Positions 25,160-33,357 of a stretch of 42,202 nt of DNA are shown here, one piece after another (within the stretch, counting starts at the first letter, position 1; the number at the start of each line of letters is the position of its first letter). The stretch covers positions 1-42,202 of the forward strand of contig JAJDDP010000060.1 of assembly GCA_029260235.1 (NCBI GenBank). The letters are read 5' to 3'. Made by a program: the position numbers and the translations under genes. The DNA is from Phycisphaerae bacterium (GTDB taxonomy: Bacteria; Planctomycetota; Phycisphaerae; UBA1845). The notes under the pieces are model-generated. The model saw only the letters and a program-made list of their open reading frames with translations. It was not told where the DNA came from and made no database searches.

Positions 25160-27097
25160 TTAGAGGCCCGGCAAACTCCGCTTGGCGATTTCCATAGCAC
25201 GCTGGGCATCGTCGATCTGCTGTTTGATCCGCCGGTCGTCATTGCTCCAACCAACCTGATTCGGAAAATCGAGCACCGCCTGGTAGAGATGAACCGCCTC
25301 AGCCGCTTGGCCACGACGTAGTTGGTGCTGGCCCAACATCAAATGGGACCAGAGAAAGATGCGTACTTGCTCAGCATCTCCGATGATGCGGTTTTTGATC
25401 AAGGCCCGATACTGCTCAACGGCTTCGTCGCCTTGTTTGGTCGCTTCGTAGCAGTCAGCAAGTTGCTTGTGGTAGAGCGGCATGAGCGGCTGATATTTGA
25501 TGGCTAGCTTGTATGACTCGATGGCTTCTGCATGCCGCTTGAGGTCCAGCAGCGCCTTGGCCCGGATGCCATGCGATTGGGCCTTGCTTGGGTTGATGCG
25601 AATGACTTGGCCATGGGCGTCGATCGACTTGAGAAGAAGTCGGTCGGCTGATTCCTGGTCTCCCGCAGCCCGCAAGCGATTCGCCCGCCGGCCGTAACCG
25701 TTACCCAAGTTGTAGTAGCCTGGCCAAAAGTCTGGATTCAAGCTCAGTGTATGGGTCCAGTAGCTGGCGCCGTCCTTCCAAACAGTTTGGCAAGTGTGGT
25801 GCGTCGAGAAGCCCAGGGCCACTATCAGCAGCCAACCCGCTATCGTCAGGGGCCAACGCAGCGAAACCGACCGCCAACCCAGGGTCATCAACCAGTCAAA
25901 CAGCATGGCTAAGCAGAGGAAGACGCCAATCGCCGCCAAGTACACAAAGTGGTTGGCCACAAACGAGTACCGCGTGTAGTTGAAGGCGACTAGCCCCAAC
26001 ATCGGAGTCAGCGTGATCAAGAAATGCGCCAAACCCCACATCGCTTGGCTTGGAACCCGTCGTCGCATCTTCCACAAGAGAGCACCCAAGCCCACCAGGG
26101 CAGCCATCGCCGCCAAGAAAATGGGCTGTGCTCCGCTCACATCCCACCGCAGATAGGCCCCGGCCAAGTGGGTCGGAACCAATAACTTTCCGACGTAGAA
26201 CCAAACTGCGCCCGCCGCCACGAAAGGCCTCACCAGCAATTCCGGCGATTCAAGCGGCGTGAGTGAATTCCCAGCCTCGGTTCGGATGGTCACATAGGCA
26301 GACACAACCCCAAGGATGAGCATCGGGGCGATTCTCAAGGCCGACTGCACGCTCCATCGACGTCGAATGACCCAATCACAGAACATCGCGGTCGCCGGTA
26401 AGGTCAGGGTAGCCGACTTGCTCAACAAGGCCGCTACGAACATCAGCAGGCAAGCCGAATACGCAGGCCAACTCCAGCGGCGAATCGTTCTCATGTAGAG
26501 CAGCAACGCCAGCAGATAAAAAAGGCCGGACAGGACATTCTTCCGCTCAGCCACCCAAGCAACAGAAGCAGTGTTGATTGGGTGAACGGCAAAGAGCAGC
26601 GCTGCTGCTAACGCCACCCGGAGATTCAGGCCCAGCATGCGCAATAGCCAAACTACCAAAGCTGCGTTGATGGCGTGGAGGACCATGTTGGTCAGATGGA
26701 ATATCCAAGGTTCAAATCCGCGCTCATGCGCTGGCACACCTCGAACCGATTCGAGTGCGCTCTCCCCATGCTGCCAGAGCAGGATTCTGTGCTCCAGCCA
26801 ATAGGAGGTGAACACCAGCGGATAATACTGCTCATGCTTCTCAGCCGGATCCCAGATTCGTTTCAGGCCGCCGCTCTCAGCCACATAGTCGTTCATGACT
26901 ACATATTCGCGGGTATCCCAGTTGATAAATTGGTTATCGAGCGTGGGCGAATAGGCAGCCAAGGCAGCCACGAATACCCCTAGAGTTGCCAGCCACCAGG
27001 GCAGCATTGGGCCGGCCTCGACGGGGAGCAGCTCCGGCCGCAAGACCGCAGGCTGCTTGCGATCAGATTTGTCTTTTTTCTTTCGAGCGCTTGACAC
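25160..27097 (-). CDS. TMTC-like GT-C membrane protein with TPRs (copy 2)
   Basis: A 645-residue paralogue of the protein at 21908-23809, colinear throughout: basic start, about ten membrane helices, the HPINTASVAWVAERKNVLS block and C-terminal TPRs (NPDFWPGYYNLGNGYGRR, HAEAIESYKLAIKYQP, QGDEAVEQYRALIK, GQAAEAVHLYQAVL). The first-loop motif is NWDTREYV (Asp61-Thr62), so one of the two acidic residues of copy 1 is replaced; activity or acceptor choice may differ. It starts at GTG 27097 with AGGA seven nt upstream and follows the Nudix gene by 31 nt, probably in one transcript. Confidence 0.85.
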   Translation of the reverse strand: MSSARKKKDKSDRKQPAVLRPELLPVEAGPMLPWWLATLGVFVAALAAYSPTLDNQFINWDTREYVVMNDYVAESGGLKRIWDPAEKHEQYYPLVFTSYWLEHRILLWQHGESALESVRGVPAHERGFEPWIFHLTNMVLHAINAALVVWLLRMLGLNLRVALAAALLFAVHPINTASVAWVAERKNVLSGLFYLLALLLYMRTIRRWSWPAYSACLLMFVAALLSKSATLTLPATAMFCDWVIRRRWSVQSALRIAPMLILGVVSAYVTIRTEAGNSLTPLESPELLVRPFVAAGAVWFYVGKLLVPTHLAGAYLRWDVSGAQPIFLAAMAALVGLGALLWKMRRRVPSQAMWGLAHFLITLTPMLGLVAFNYTRYSFVANHFVYLAAIGVFLCLAMLFDWLMTLGWRSVSLRWPLTIAGWLLIVALGFSTHHTCQTVWKDGASYWTHTLSLNPDFWPGYYNLGNGYGRRANRLRAAGDQESADRLLLKSIDAHGQVIRINPSKAQSHGIRAKALLDLKRHAEAIESYKLAIKYQPLMPLYHKQLADCYEATKQGDEAVEQYRALIKNRIIGDAEQVRIFLWSHLMLGQHQLRRGQAAEAVHLYQAVLDFPNQVGWSNDDRRIKQQIDDAQRAMEIAKRSLPGL

Positions 27098-27128
27098 GCG
27101 GGCATCCTAGCCGAAGGAGGCGGCGCTT

Positions 27129-28118
27129 TCACGGCCTGCCGCCCTTCTCGATGGGAGTCGCCGCAGGCATTTCGCCAAACATCCTGAAGCACGCTGATTC
27201 GTACCAAATCATTCCCCAGTCATGCCGCCCGTGGAGAATCGCCGCTGCTTGGGCAACCGGGGCCATAAGATCAGCCGATTCCAGAAATGGCGGGACCGAT
27301 TCAGGATCGTCATGGCAGTACAACCAGCCGGTGTGCTCCTGTCCCTCCGCCTGTGGATCGAATCTGGACATCACCTCATCCTTGGATAAGCCCAAGGAGG
27401 AATCAAACAGCACCTCCGGCTGGTGAATCGATTTGTCCCGGACCATGCCGGTGCAGGTCAAGTCAAGAATCTCGGCATCAGAAACCAGCAACTCTTCACG
27501 AATCTCTCGCCGCATAGCTGCAAAGAGGTCCAGGTTGTCGCCGAGATCTAAGGTGCCGCCGATGCAGTGGAGATATCCGGCATGGCAAGCCAAATCGGAT
27601 GCCCGGCGTCCGAAGAGCAAGTAGCCGTCCGAGGTGATGATGTTGGCCGACGTGCCGACGGGATTGGCAAACGCCGCGATGCCCACTTCCTCGACGCGAT
27701 TCCCCAGCAGGTAGTTCGTTCCCAGGTGGCGTCGATAGTCGGTAGGTCCCACCGTGAAGGTGACGCTAGTGCCGTCACACTGCCAGCCGACCAAGCGAAC
27801 CATCGGCCCGTTGAACAATCGCCGACCGGATTGGCGAGCCTCGGCGAGTTTCGCTTGCCAATTCGATTCCACCAGCGCTTCTAATTCAGGCGAAGTAGCC
27901 GTTTCGTCATCGACCCAGGCAAGCTTGATACGATCCGGGCTGAGCCGGCGGGCAAAATCAATGAAGAAAGGCACCTGGGCTAACGCGAAATCCGGATCGA
28001 CCTTCTCCCAATCGACCAGCCAGCCGCACTCAGGGCAACGGTCGCTGGTCAAACCGGTGAGGTTGTATCTGCACTTGAGGCAAAAGATTCTGCGATCCTG
28101 CAAGGTAGAGGCTCCCAC
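27129..28118 (-). CDS. Zinc-ribbon Nudix hydrolase-like protein
   Basis: A 329-residue protein with an N-terminal zinc ribbon (Cys13, Cys16, Cys28, Cys31: CLKC...CPEC), a middle alpha/beta region and a C-terminal Nudix domain. The Nudix core REIREE (204-209) preserves the two metal-binding glutamates, with GGTLDLGDNLDLFAAM preceding it; the canonical Gly and Glu at the front of the Nudix box are shifted or replaced. A nucleotide-diphosphate-linked substrate is expected from the fold, identity unknown. The GTG start at 28118 has GTAGGACC 5-12 nt upstream. The ribbon plus Nudix combination resembles planctomycete proteins in which a YNLTGL zinc ribbon is attached to various enzymes. Confidence 0.8.
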   Translation of the reverse strand: MGASTLQDRRIFCLKCRYNLTGLTSDRCPECGWLVDWEKVDPDFALAQVPFFIDFARRLSPDRIKLAWVDDETATSPELEALVESNWQAKLAEARQSGRRLFNGPMVRLVGWQCDGTSVTFTVGPTDYRRHLGTNYLLGNRVEEVGIAAFANPVGTSANIITSDGYLLFGRRASDLACHAGYLHCIGGTLDLGDNLDLFAAMRREIREELLVSDAEILDLTCTGMVRDKSIHQPEVLFDSSLGLSKDEVMSRFDPQAEGQEHTGWLYCHDDPESVPPFLESADLMAPVAQAAAILHGRHDWGMIWYESACFRMFGEMPAATPIEKGGRP

Positions 28119-28292
28119 TACCGGTCCTACGGATTGCTGACCATGTCAATCAGGCGCGATGGTAGGATCGAATCAAGCCGCCCGCAACATGCCCTGGATT
28201 CCTTGAGGCTGTTCTCCCTGGACCCGCGGCGCGTTACGATGTGCATCCGGAGTTAGCCCGACCCGCTTGATTGATGACCAAGGACCTTCTTG
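28119..28292. promoter_or_regulatory. Divergent promoter region between Nudix gene and hutU
   Basis: A 174-nt gap between divergently transcribed genes. It ends with AAGGACC (28280-28286), the ribosome site of hutU. I see no clear HutC-like palindrome or sigma-70 hexamer pair, so regulation of hutU cannot be assigned. Confidence 0.4.
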
Positions 28293-29978
28293 ATGAATAC
28301 CACCGCCGCTAAGTTCGATATTGGCACACCTCGCACCGTCCATGCACCCCGTGGAACAGAAAAAACATGCAAGACCTGGCAGGCTGAGGCTGCTATGCGC
28401 ATGCTGATGAACAACCTCGATCCGGAGGTCGCCGAAAAACCGGACGAGTTGGTCATCTACGGCGGCTCGGGCAAAGCAGCCCGCTCATGGCCTGACTATG
28501 AGCGCATTGTGGCTGCCTTGATCGCCCTCGAACCCGACGAAACGCTGCTGGTGCAATCAGGGCGGGCAGTCGGCGTGGCCAAGACCCATGCCGATGCTCC
28601 CCGCGTGTTGATTTCCAACTCCATGCTGGTACCTGCCTGGGGCAATTGGGACGAGTTTCGCCGGCTCGAAGCACTCGGCTTGACCATGTACGGCCAGATG
28701 ACAGCCGGCAGTTGGATCTACATCGGCACCCAAGGCATCCTGCAAGGCACCTACGAAACATTCGGCGCAGCCGCCCGCAAACACTTCGGCGGTTCTCTCA
28801 AGGGCAAGCTGATCGTCACAGCTGGCTTGGGCGGGATGGGCGGCGCTCAACCGTTGGCAGCCACAATGAACGATGCGGTTTGCTTGGCTGCGGATGTTGA
28901 CCAACAACGAATCGACAAGCGGCTGAAGGATCGCTACCTCGACAAAGCCACAACATCGATCGACGAAGCTTTGGCCTGGATCAACGCGGCCCAAGCAGAG
29001 CAGCGGCCATTATCCGTCGGGCTATGCATGAATGCAGCCGACATGCTCGAAGAGCTAATCCGAAGAGACGTCAAAGTCGATATCCTGACCGATCAGACTT
29101 CGGCCCACGACGCCTTGGACGGCTACGTTCCGAACCGAATAGCCTTCGACCAAGCCGTCGCTTTGCGGAAGAGCGACCCCGAGAAATATGCCCAAGAATC
29201 CATGCGTACCATGGGCGAGCACGTCAACCACATGCTTGAATTAAAGAACCGCGGGTCCATCACCTTCGATTATGGCAACAACATCCGCGGACAGGCTGTG
29301 CAAGTCGGCGTGGAGAATGCGTTTGACATCCCGGGCTTCGTCCCTGAATACATCCGACCGCTGTTCTGCGAAGGACAAGGGCCGTTCCGCTGGTGCGCCC
29401 TTTCAGGAGACCCAGCCGACATTGCCCGGACCGACCAAGCTGTGCTCGAGACCTTCCCCGAGAACGAGCACCTCTGCCGATGGATCAAAATGGCCGGTGA
29501 GCAGATCGCCTTCCAAGGCTTGCCCTGCCGGATCTGATGGCTGGGCTACGGCGAGCGCGACAAGATGGGTCTGATCTTCAACCAACTGGTAGCTAGCGGT
29601 GAAGTCAAAGCGCCGCTGGTCATCGGTAGAGATCATTTAGACTGCGGATCCGTCGCTTCTCCAAATCGCGAAACTGAGGGCATGAAGGATGGCTCTGATG
29701 CCATCGCAGATTGGCCTATCCTCAACGCCCTGCTCAATACTGCCTGCGGTGCAAGCTGGGTGAGCGTTCACCACGGCGGCGGTGTCGGCATCGGCTACAG
29801 CATTCACGCCGGCCAAGTCATCGTCGCCGACGGGACAGCCGAGGCTGCCGCACGATTGAAGCGTGTCCTAATCGCCGACCCGGGCACGGGCATTTTTCGG
29901 CATGTCGATGCCGGATACGACAAAGCCAAAGATATCGCCCGACAGCGCGGTGTCCACATCCCGGGGATCTCCGGGTAG
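28293..29978 (+). CDS. hutU: Urocanate hydratase with in-frame UGA at active-site Cys
   Basis: Urocanase (EC 4.2.1.49) hydrates urocanate to imidazolonepropionate in histidine degradation, using tightly bound NAD+. The reading frame encodes 561 positions, the normal family length, including YGGSG (56-60), the [13 protein letters not shown]-binding loop (178-187) and the C-terminal [16 protein letters not shown] block. It is broken by a single TGA at 29535-29537 (codon 415), within LPCRI-UGA-WLGYGER. In homologues this codon is the conserved cysteine (Cys410 of Pseudomonas putida urocanase, reported to be essential). The frame continues for 146 fully conserved codons to TAG. UGA stops translation elsewhere in this window, so selenocysteine, a nonsense mutation or a base error remain possible. 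Start is ATG 28293 with AAGGA eight nt upstream. Confidence 0.9.
29535..29537 (+). other. In-frame UGA, candidate selenocysteine codon
   Basis: TGA replaces the TGC/TGT expected for the conserved cysteine of urocanase. Both sides are in the same frame (28293 and 29978 are consistent modulo three), so no frameshift is involved. Cysteine-to-UGA replacement at a catalytic position is the usual signature by which bacterial selenoproteins are recognised; a single-base error cannot be excluded from this sequence. Confidence 0.6.
29562..29578 (+). promoter_or_regulatory. Candidate bacterial SECIS-like hairpin
   Basis: Starting 24 nt after the UGA, AAGAT (29562-29566) and ATCTT (29574-29578) pair around a 7-nt loop GGGTCTG. 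The distance fits the usual position of bacterial SECIS hairpins, and the loop contains GGUCU, similar to the loop in the E. coli fdhF element. The stem is only 5 bp and mostly A-U, and the bases also encode the conserved KMGLI of urocanase, so chance is a real alternative. Confidence 0.3.
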
Positions 29979-30021
29979 AGACAGGGCGACTTTTTCAAGC
30001 CCTGGCACTATCCTGCCCGTC

Positions 30022-32205
30022 ATGAATCGCGACGACATCTGCACCGAATTCCTCGAAGTGTGCCCCTTCGAGCTGTACCCTTTTCAAGAGGACGCCTTGC
30101 TGGCCTGGTTTGAATCCGACGCTGGCGTGCTGATAACCGCACCCACGGGCATGGGTAAAACTTTGATCGCAGAGGCGGCGATTTTTGAAGCCCTCAAGAC
30201 CCGAACCCACCTCTACTACACAACGCCCTTGATCGCATTGACCGAACAGAAGTTCCGCGAATTTAAGGACAAGGCAGAAGCCTGGGGTTTTTCCCGCGAT
30301 GACATTGGCTTGGTAACTGGCAACCGCCGCGAAAACCCAGAGGCGGTCGTCCGCGTGGTGGTGGCTGAGATTCTGCTCAATCACCTGCTCGGTAAAGATG
30401 CAGAGCTTGGTGAGTTCGACGCCATCAGCAGCGTGGTCATGGACGAGTTCCACTACTTCAACGATTTCGATCGCGGCATGGTCTGGGAATTATCGCTGGT
30501 CCTGCTGCCCAAGCACGTCCGGGTGATGCTCCTGTCAGCCACAGTCGGGAACCCCGTTGAATTTGCCCATTGGCTCAAGAAGCAGCATGGACGACAACTG
30601 AAAATCGTCCGGACCGACGAGCGTCTAGTCCCGCTAGAATTCATCTGGATCGGCGAAAAACTCCTCACCGAGCAGCTGCCGTCGATGGTATCAGCCGACG
30701 ACGCAGAAAACCGCGTGCCAGCCCTGGTGTTCTGCTTCAATCGAGATGAGTGCTGGGAGGTGGCGGAGAGGCTGAAGGGATTGAAACTAACGTCAACAGA
30801 CAACAAACCCAGAATCGAAGCCTACCTGGCCGACCACGTCGAAGATTTTTCCGCAGGTGTGGGGCCAAAGTTGAAGCAGATGCTCATACGGGGCGTCGGT
30901 GTCCACCATGCAGGTGTGCTGCCTCGACACAAGGAACACGTCGAAGCGCTCTTCAACCGCAAGCTGATCCCCTTTGTCATCTGCACCGAAACCTTAGCGG
31001 CTGGCATCAATCTGCCGGCCCGATCCGTCGTGCTATCGACCTTGATCAAAGGCCCTCGGGGCGACAAGAAACTGATGCCCTCTTCATCCGCCCACCAGAT
31101 GTTCGGACGCGCAGGTAGGCCGCAATTCGACACGCAGGGATACGTCTTCGCCATGTCTCCCGAAGACGACGTCAAGTACTTCAAGTGGACCAAGAAATTT
31201 GAGAAGCTGGATCCAAACTCAAAAGATCCCGGAACCATGCGCGCCAGAAAACAGCTCGAACGCAAGCGTCCCACCCGCCGCAAGACCGAGCAGCACTGGG
31301 TCGAGGGTCAGCTTAAACAGCTCATCGAAGCAGGGCCTGCCAAACTGTTCAGCCGATCCATGATCCCCTATCAAGTGCTGATCTACCTGTTGACCAAGAC
31401 CGGAACCGTAACCGAGACCAAGGATTTTCTATCCCGCCGTTTCAACACGCCCGAGCGCATCGCCAAATTCTCCGAGCAACTCGAATTCATGCTCGACAAC
31501 CTGGCTAGCTTGGGCTACTTGACTCGCTCCGAAGATGAGGAGCATGTAACCCTCGATGATTCCATAAACCGCCTCCTGGTTTTTCGGAGCATCGACCCGC
31601 TGTACGGTGACTATCTTTGCCGCACGCTGAGTAGAGCAGATGACACCGAGAAACTGGTGGCGTTGGAATCAGTTCTCCAGATGCCACCTGCTGTCGTACG
31701 CTCTGTGCGGCTGCCTGACGGTCATCCCCAGGGTCAGCTGGAAATGAACGAACTGGGCCCGTTGATGCTGCAAATGGGCGTGGTCGGTTCGAATCTGGAG
31801 CGCGACAAGCCCGAAGAACACGAACACGCCATGAGCTGGGAAGACGATGAACCAGAAAGGCCGCCGAACTTTCCAGAAATGTTGCAAATCGCGTTCGAGG
31901 CCAAGCTGGCCTCTCCCGAGCAGATCTTCGTTCAACCCAAATGGTGCGCGGGACGGGCGTTCGAAGAAGAGTGCGACTTCCATCGCATGGTCAAGGGCTG
32001 CAACTTGATGAAGCAGGAAGGCATCGTGCTGCGCCATCTACTTCGATTCGTAATCCTTTGCAGCGAATTCTATTTGCAAACCCAGGACCCCGCTTATCAG
32101 GCCCTGGCTGAGAAGGGAACAAACACATGCCGCACCGTAGATGCTCGATACACGGATCGGTTCATTGAGGAAGCTCAAGCCCAGCGCCAACTCGTCCAAC
32201 CCTAG
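30022..32205 (+). CDS. Ski2-like DExH RNA/DNA helicase
   Basis: A 727-residue superfamily 2 helicase. Motif I APTGMGKT is at 40-47, motif II DEFH at 141-144, motif III SAT at 172-174 and motif VI QMFGRAGRP at 359-367; the block GVHHAGVLPRHKEHVEALF and TETLAAGINLPARSVV are typical of Ski2/Mtr4/Dob1 relatives. The C-terminal 300 residues are helical and have no recognised nuclease domain. I start at ATG 30022 (MNRDDIC); an earlier ATG at 29902 would lie inside hutU and add 40 non-conserved residues. Substrate and partner are unknown; RNA remodelling or DNA repair is likely. The gene follows hutU by 43 nt. Confidence 0.88.
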   Translation: MNRDDICTEFLEVCPFELYPFQEDALLAWFESDAGVLITAPTGMGKTLIAEAAIFEALKTRTHLYYTTPLIALTEQKFREFKDKAEAWGFSRDDIGLVTGNRRENPEAVVRVVVAEILLNHLLGKDAELGEFDAISSVVMDEFHYFNDFDRGMVWELSLVLLPKHVRVMLLSATVGNPVEFAHWLKKQHGRQLKIVRTDERLVPLEFIWIGEKLLTEQLPSMVSADDAENRVPALVFCFNRDECWEVAERLKGLKLTSTDNKPRIEAYLADHVEDFSAGVGPKLKQMLIRGVGVHHAGVLPRHKEHVEALFNRKLIPFVICTETLAAGINLPARSVVLSTLIKGPRGDKKLMPSSSAHQMFGRAGRPQFDTQGYVFAMSPEDDVKYFKWTKKFEKLDPNSKDPGTMRARKQLERKRPTRRKTEQHWVEGQLKQLIEAGPAKLFSRSMIPYQVLIYLLTKTGTVTETKDFLSRRFNTPERIAKFSEQLEFMLDNLASLGYLTRSEDEEHVTLDDSINRLLVFRSIDPLYGDYLCRTLSRADDTEKLVALESVLQMPPAVVRSVRLPDGHPQGQLEMNELGPLMLQMGVVGSNLERDKPEEHEHAMSWEDDEPERPPNFPEMLQIAFEAKLASPEQIFVQPKWCAGRAFEEECDFHRMVKGCNLMKQEGIVLRHLLRFVILCSEFYLQTQDPAYQALAEKGTNTCRTVDARYTDRFIEEAQAQRQLVQP

Positions 32206-32240
32206 GCAATGAGGATTTCCCTACTGAGGAGTGTCTTATA

Positions 32241-33053
32241 GTGGCACGCGGCGATGGCTTCTTTTTTCATCCATCTCAGAGAATCTACGACGACCCCCAT
32301 GAACACGGTTTGACCTTCCAGTCAGTGTTCTTTGAGGGCGAAGCGGGCCGCCGCCTCCATGGCTGGTTCTTTCCAGCCATAGGCGACGCTCAGGGCACGA
32401 TCATCCACTGCCATGGGAATGCGGGCAACATCACTGGACACTACCGTTTCGTGGGTTGGCTGCCCAAACGAGGGTGGAATGTGTTTTGTTTCGACTATGG
32501 AGGGTTTGGACAATCGTCGGGCAAGCCGACGCGCGAAGTTGCGATCACCGATACGCACTCAGCCATCGACTACATCAAGGCCCGCGACGACATCGACGGC
32601 CGACGGCTGATCTTGTTTGGACAATCGTTGGGCGGCGCCGTAGCCATCGTCGCTGCTGCTGATCGTGATGACTTGGCAGGACTAGCCGCAGAGGGCGCCT
32701 TCGCCAGTTACCAGGAAGAAGCCCGGTTCGTTTGTCATCACACTTGGTGGCTGTGGGGTGTTGCAGGCATAGCGTCCAAGACCTTCATCAGCTCGGGTTA
32801 TGATCCTATCGAGATGGTTGGACGCCTTGGCCGTCTTGCCAAGTTATTCATCTGTGGGAGAAGTGATGGCATCGTTGACTACCGCCACACACTAGCCCTG
32901 CACGAAGCAGCTCAGCAGCCCAAAGAGCTTTGGGTCTTGGAGGACGGCTCCCACACGGATGCCCTGATCGACGACGAACCTGATTCGCAAGACCCGTCGA
33001 AGACGCGGCGTGACAGGTTCACACAATTCCTGCAACGCGCAGCAAGCCGCTGA
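32241..33053 (+). CDS. Alpha/beta hydrolase (BEM46/YfhR-like)
   Basis: A 270-residue hydrolase. It has the HCHGNAGN oxyanion region (57-63), the nucleophile elbow GQSLGG with Ser129, a likely acid in GRSDGIVDY (about 209) and a catalytic His in GSHTDA (about 238). The order and the HGNAGN signature match BEM46/YfhR-like serine hydrolases, whose substrates are mostly unknown esters. No clear signal peptide is present, so it is probably cytoplasmic or membrane-associated. GTG 32241 is used as start, with GAGGAG nine nt upstream; it lies 35 nt after the helicase stop, suggesting one transcript. Confidence 0.85.
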   Translation: MARGDGFFFHPSQRIYDDPHEHGLTFQSVFFEGEAGRRLHGWFFPAIGDAQGTIIHCHGNAGNITGHYRFVGWLPKRGWNVFCFDYGGFGQSSGKPTREVAITDTHSAIDYIKARDDIDGRRLILFGQSLGGAVAIVAAADRDDLAGLAAEGAFASYQEEARFVCHHTWWLWGVAGIASKTFISSGYDPIEMVGRLGRLAKLFICGRSDGIVDYRHTLALHEAAQQPKELWVLEDGSHTDALIDDEPDSQDPSKTRRDRFTQFLQRAASR

Positions 33054-33093
33054 AGGTACGCAGCGTCCACGGCAGCAAGCGGAACACGACGCC

Positions 33094-33237
33094 CTAGCTG
33101 TTGAAGAAGCCGCCGATAAACGCACCGGATATGCTGCTAAGCAACACCGTGAATGCGTTGGCGATCAGAGTCAGGAACTCTGGCCCAACCAAGAAACCAG
33201 CGATGTCGATGGACGCTAGACCTACACTTGAAAGCAT
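33094..33237 (-). CDS. 47-residue hydrophobic small protein
   Basis: A small gene not long enough for ordinary gene callers. ATG 33237 is preceded by AGGAG eight nt upstream (ATAGGAGACAATCC), a very good ribosome site, and the frame runs to TAG at 33094-33096. The product is almost uncharged and hydrophobic throughout, with segments such as IDIAGFLVGPEFLTLI and VLLSSISGAFIGGFF ending in NS. It contains only one Asp and one Glu and no Lys or Arg, so it would span or lie along the membrane. Function is unknown: a small membrane-protein regulator or a type I toxin-like peptide are possible; a + strand shadow frame overlaps it. Confidence 0.65.
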   Translation of the reverse strand: MLSSVGLASIDIAGFLVGPEFLTLIANAFTVLLSSISGAFIGGFFNS

Positions 33238-33357
33238 GGATTGTCTCCTATTGACCATGGCAACCCCGCGCGAGCGCCATTAGACCCTGGACTATAGCCT
33301 CATCCGTGCGGAGGCACCAGCCCGGGGACGTTGCCACACTCCGACCCGCACCCTACT

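Noticed and set aside
29565-29978. Separate small gene downstream of a truncated urocanase
   Set aside because: It is in the same frame as hutU and completes the conserved urocanase C-terminus; there is no ribosome site before ATG 29565. It is the same gene read past the UGA.
33010-33219. 69-codon + strand ORF
   Set aside because: Begins inside the hydrolase gene and is antisense to the better-supported 47-residue peptide gene; very polar and unpatterned.
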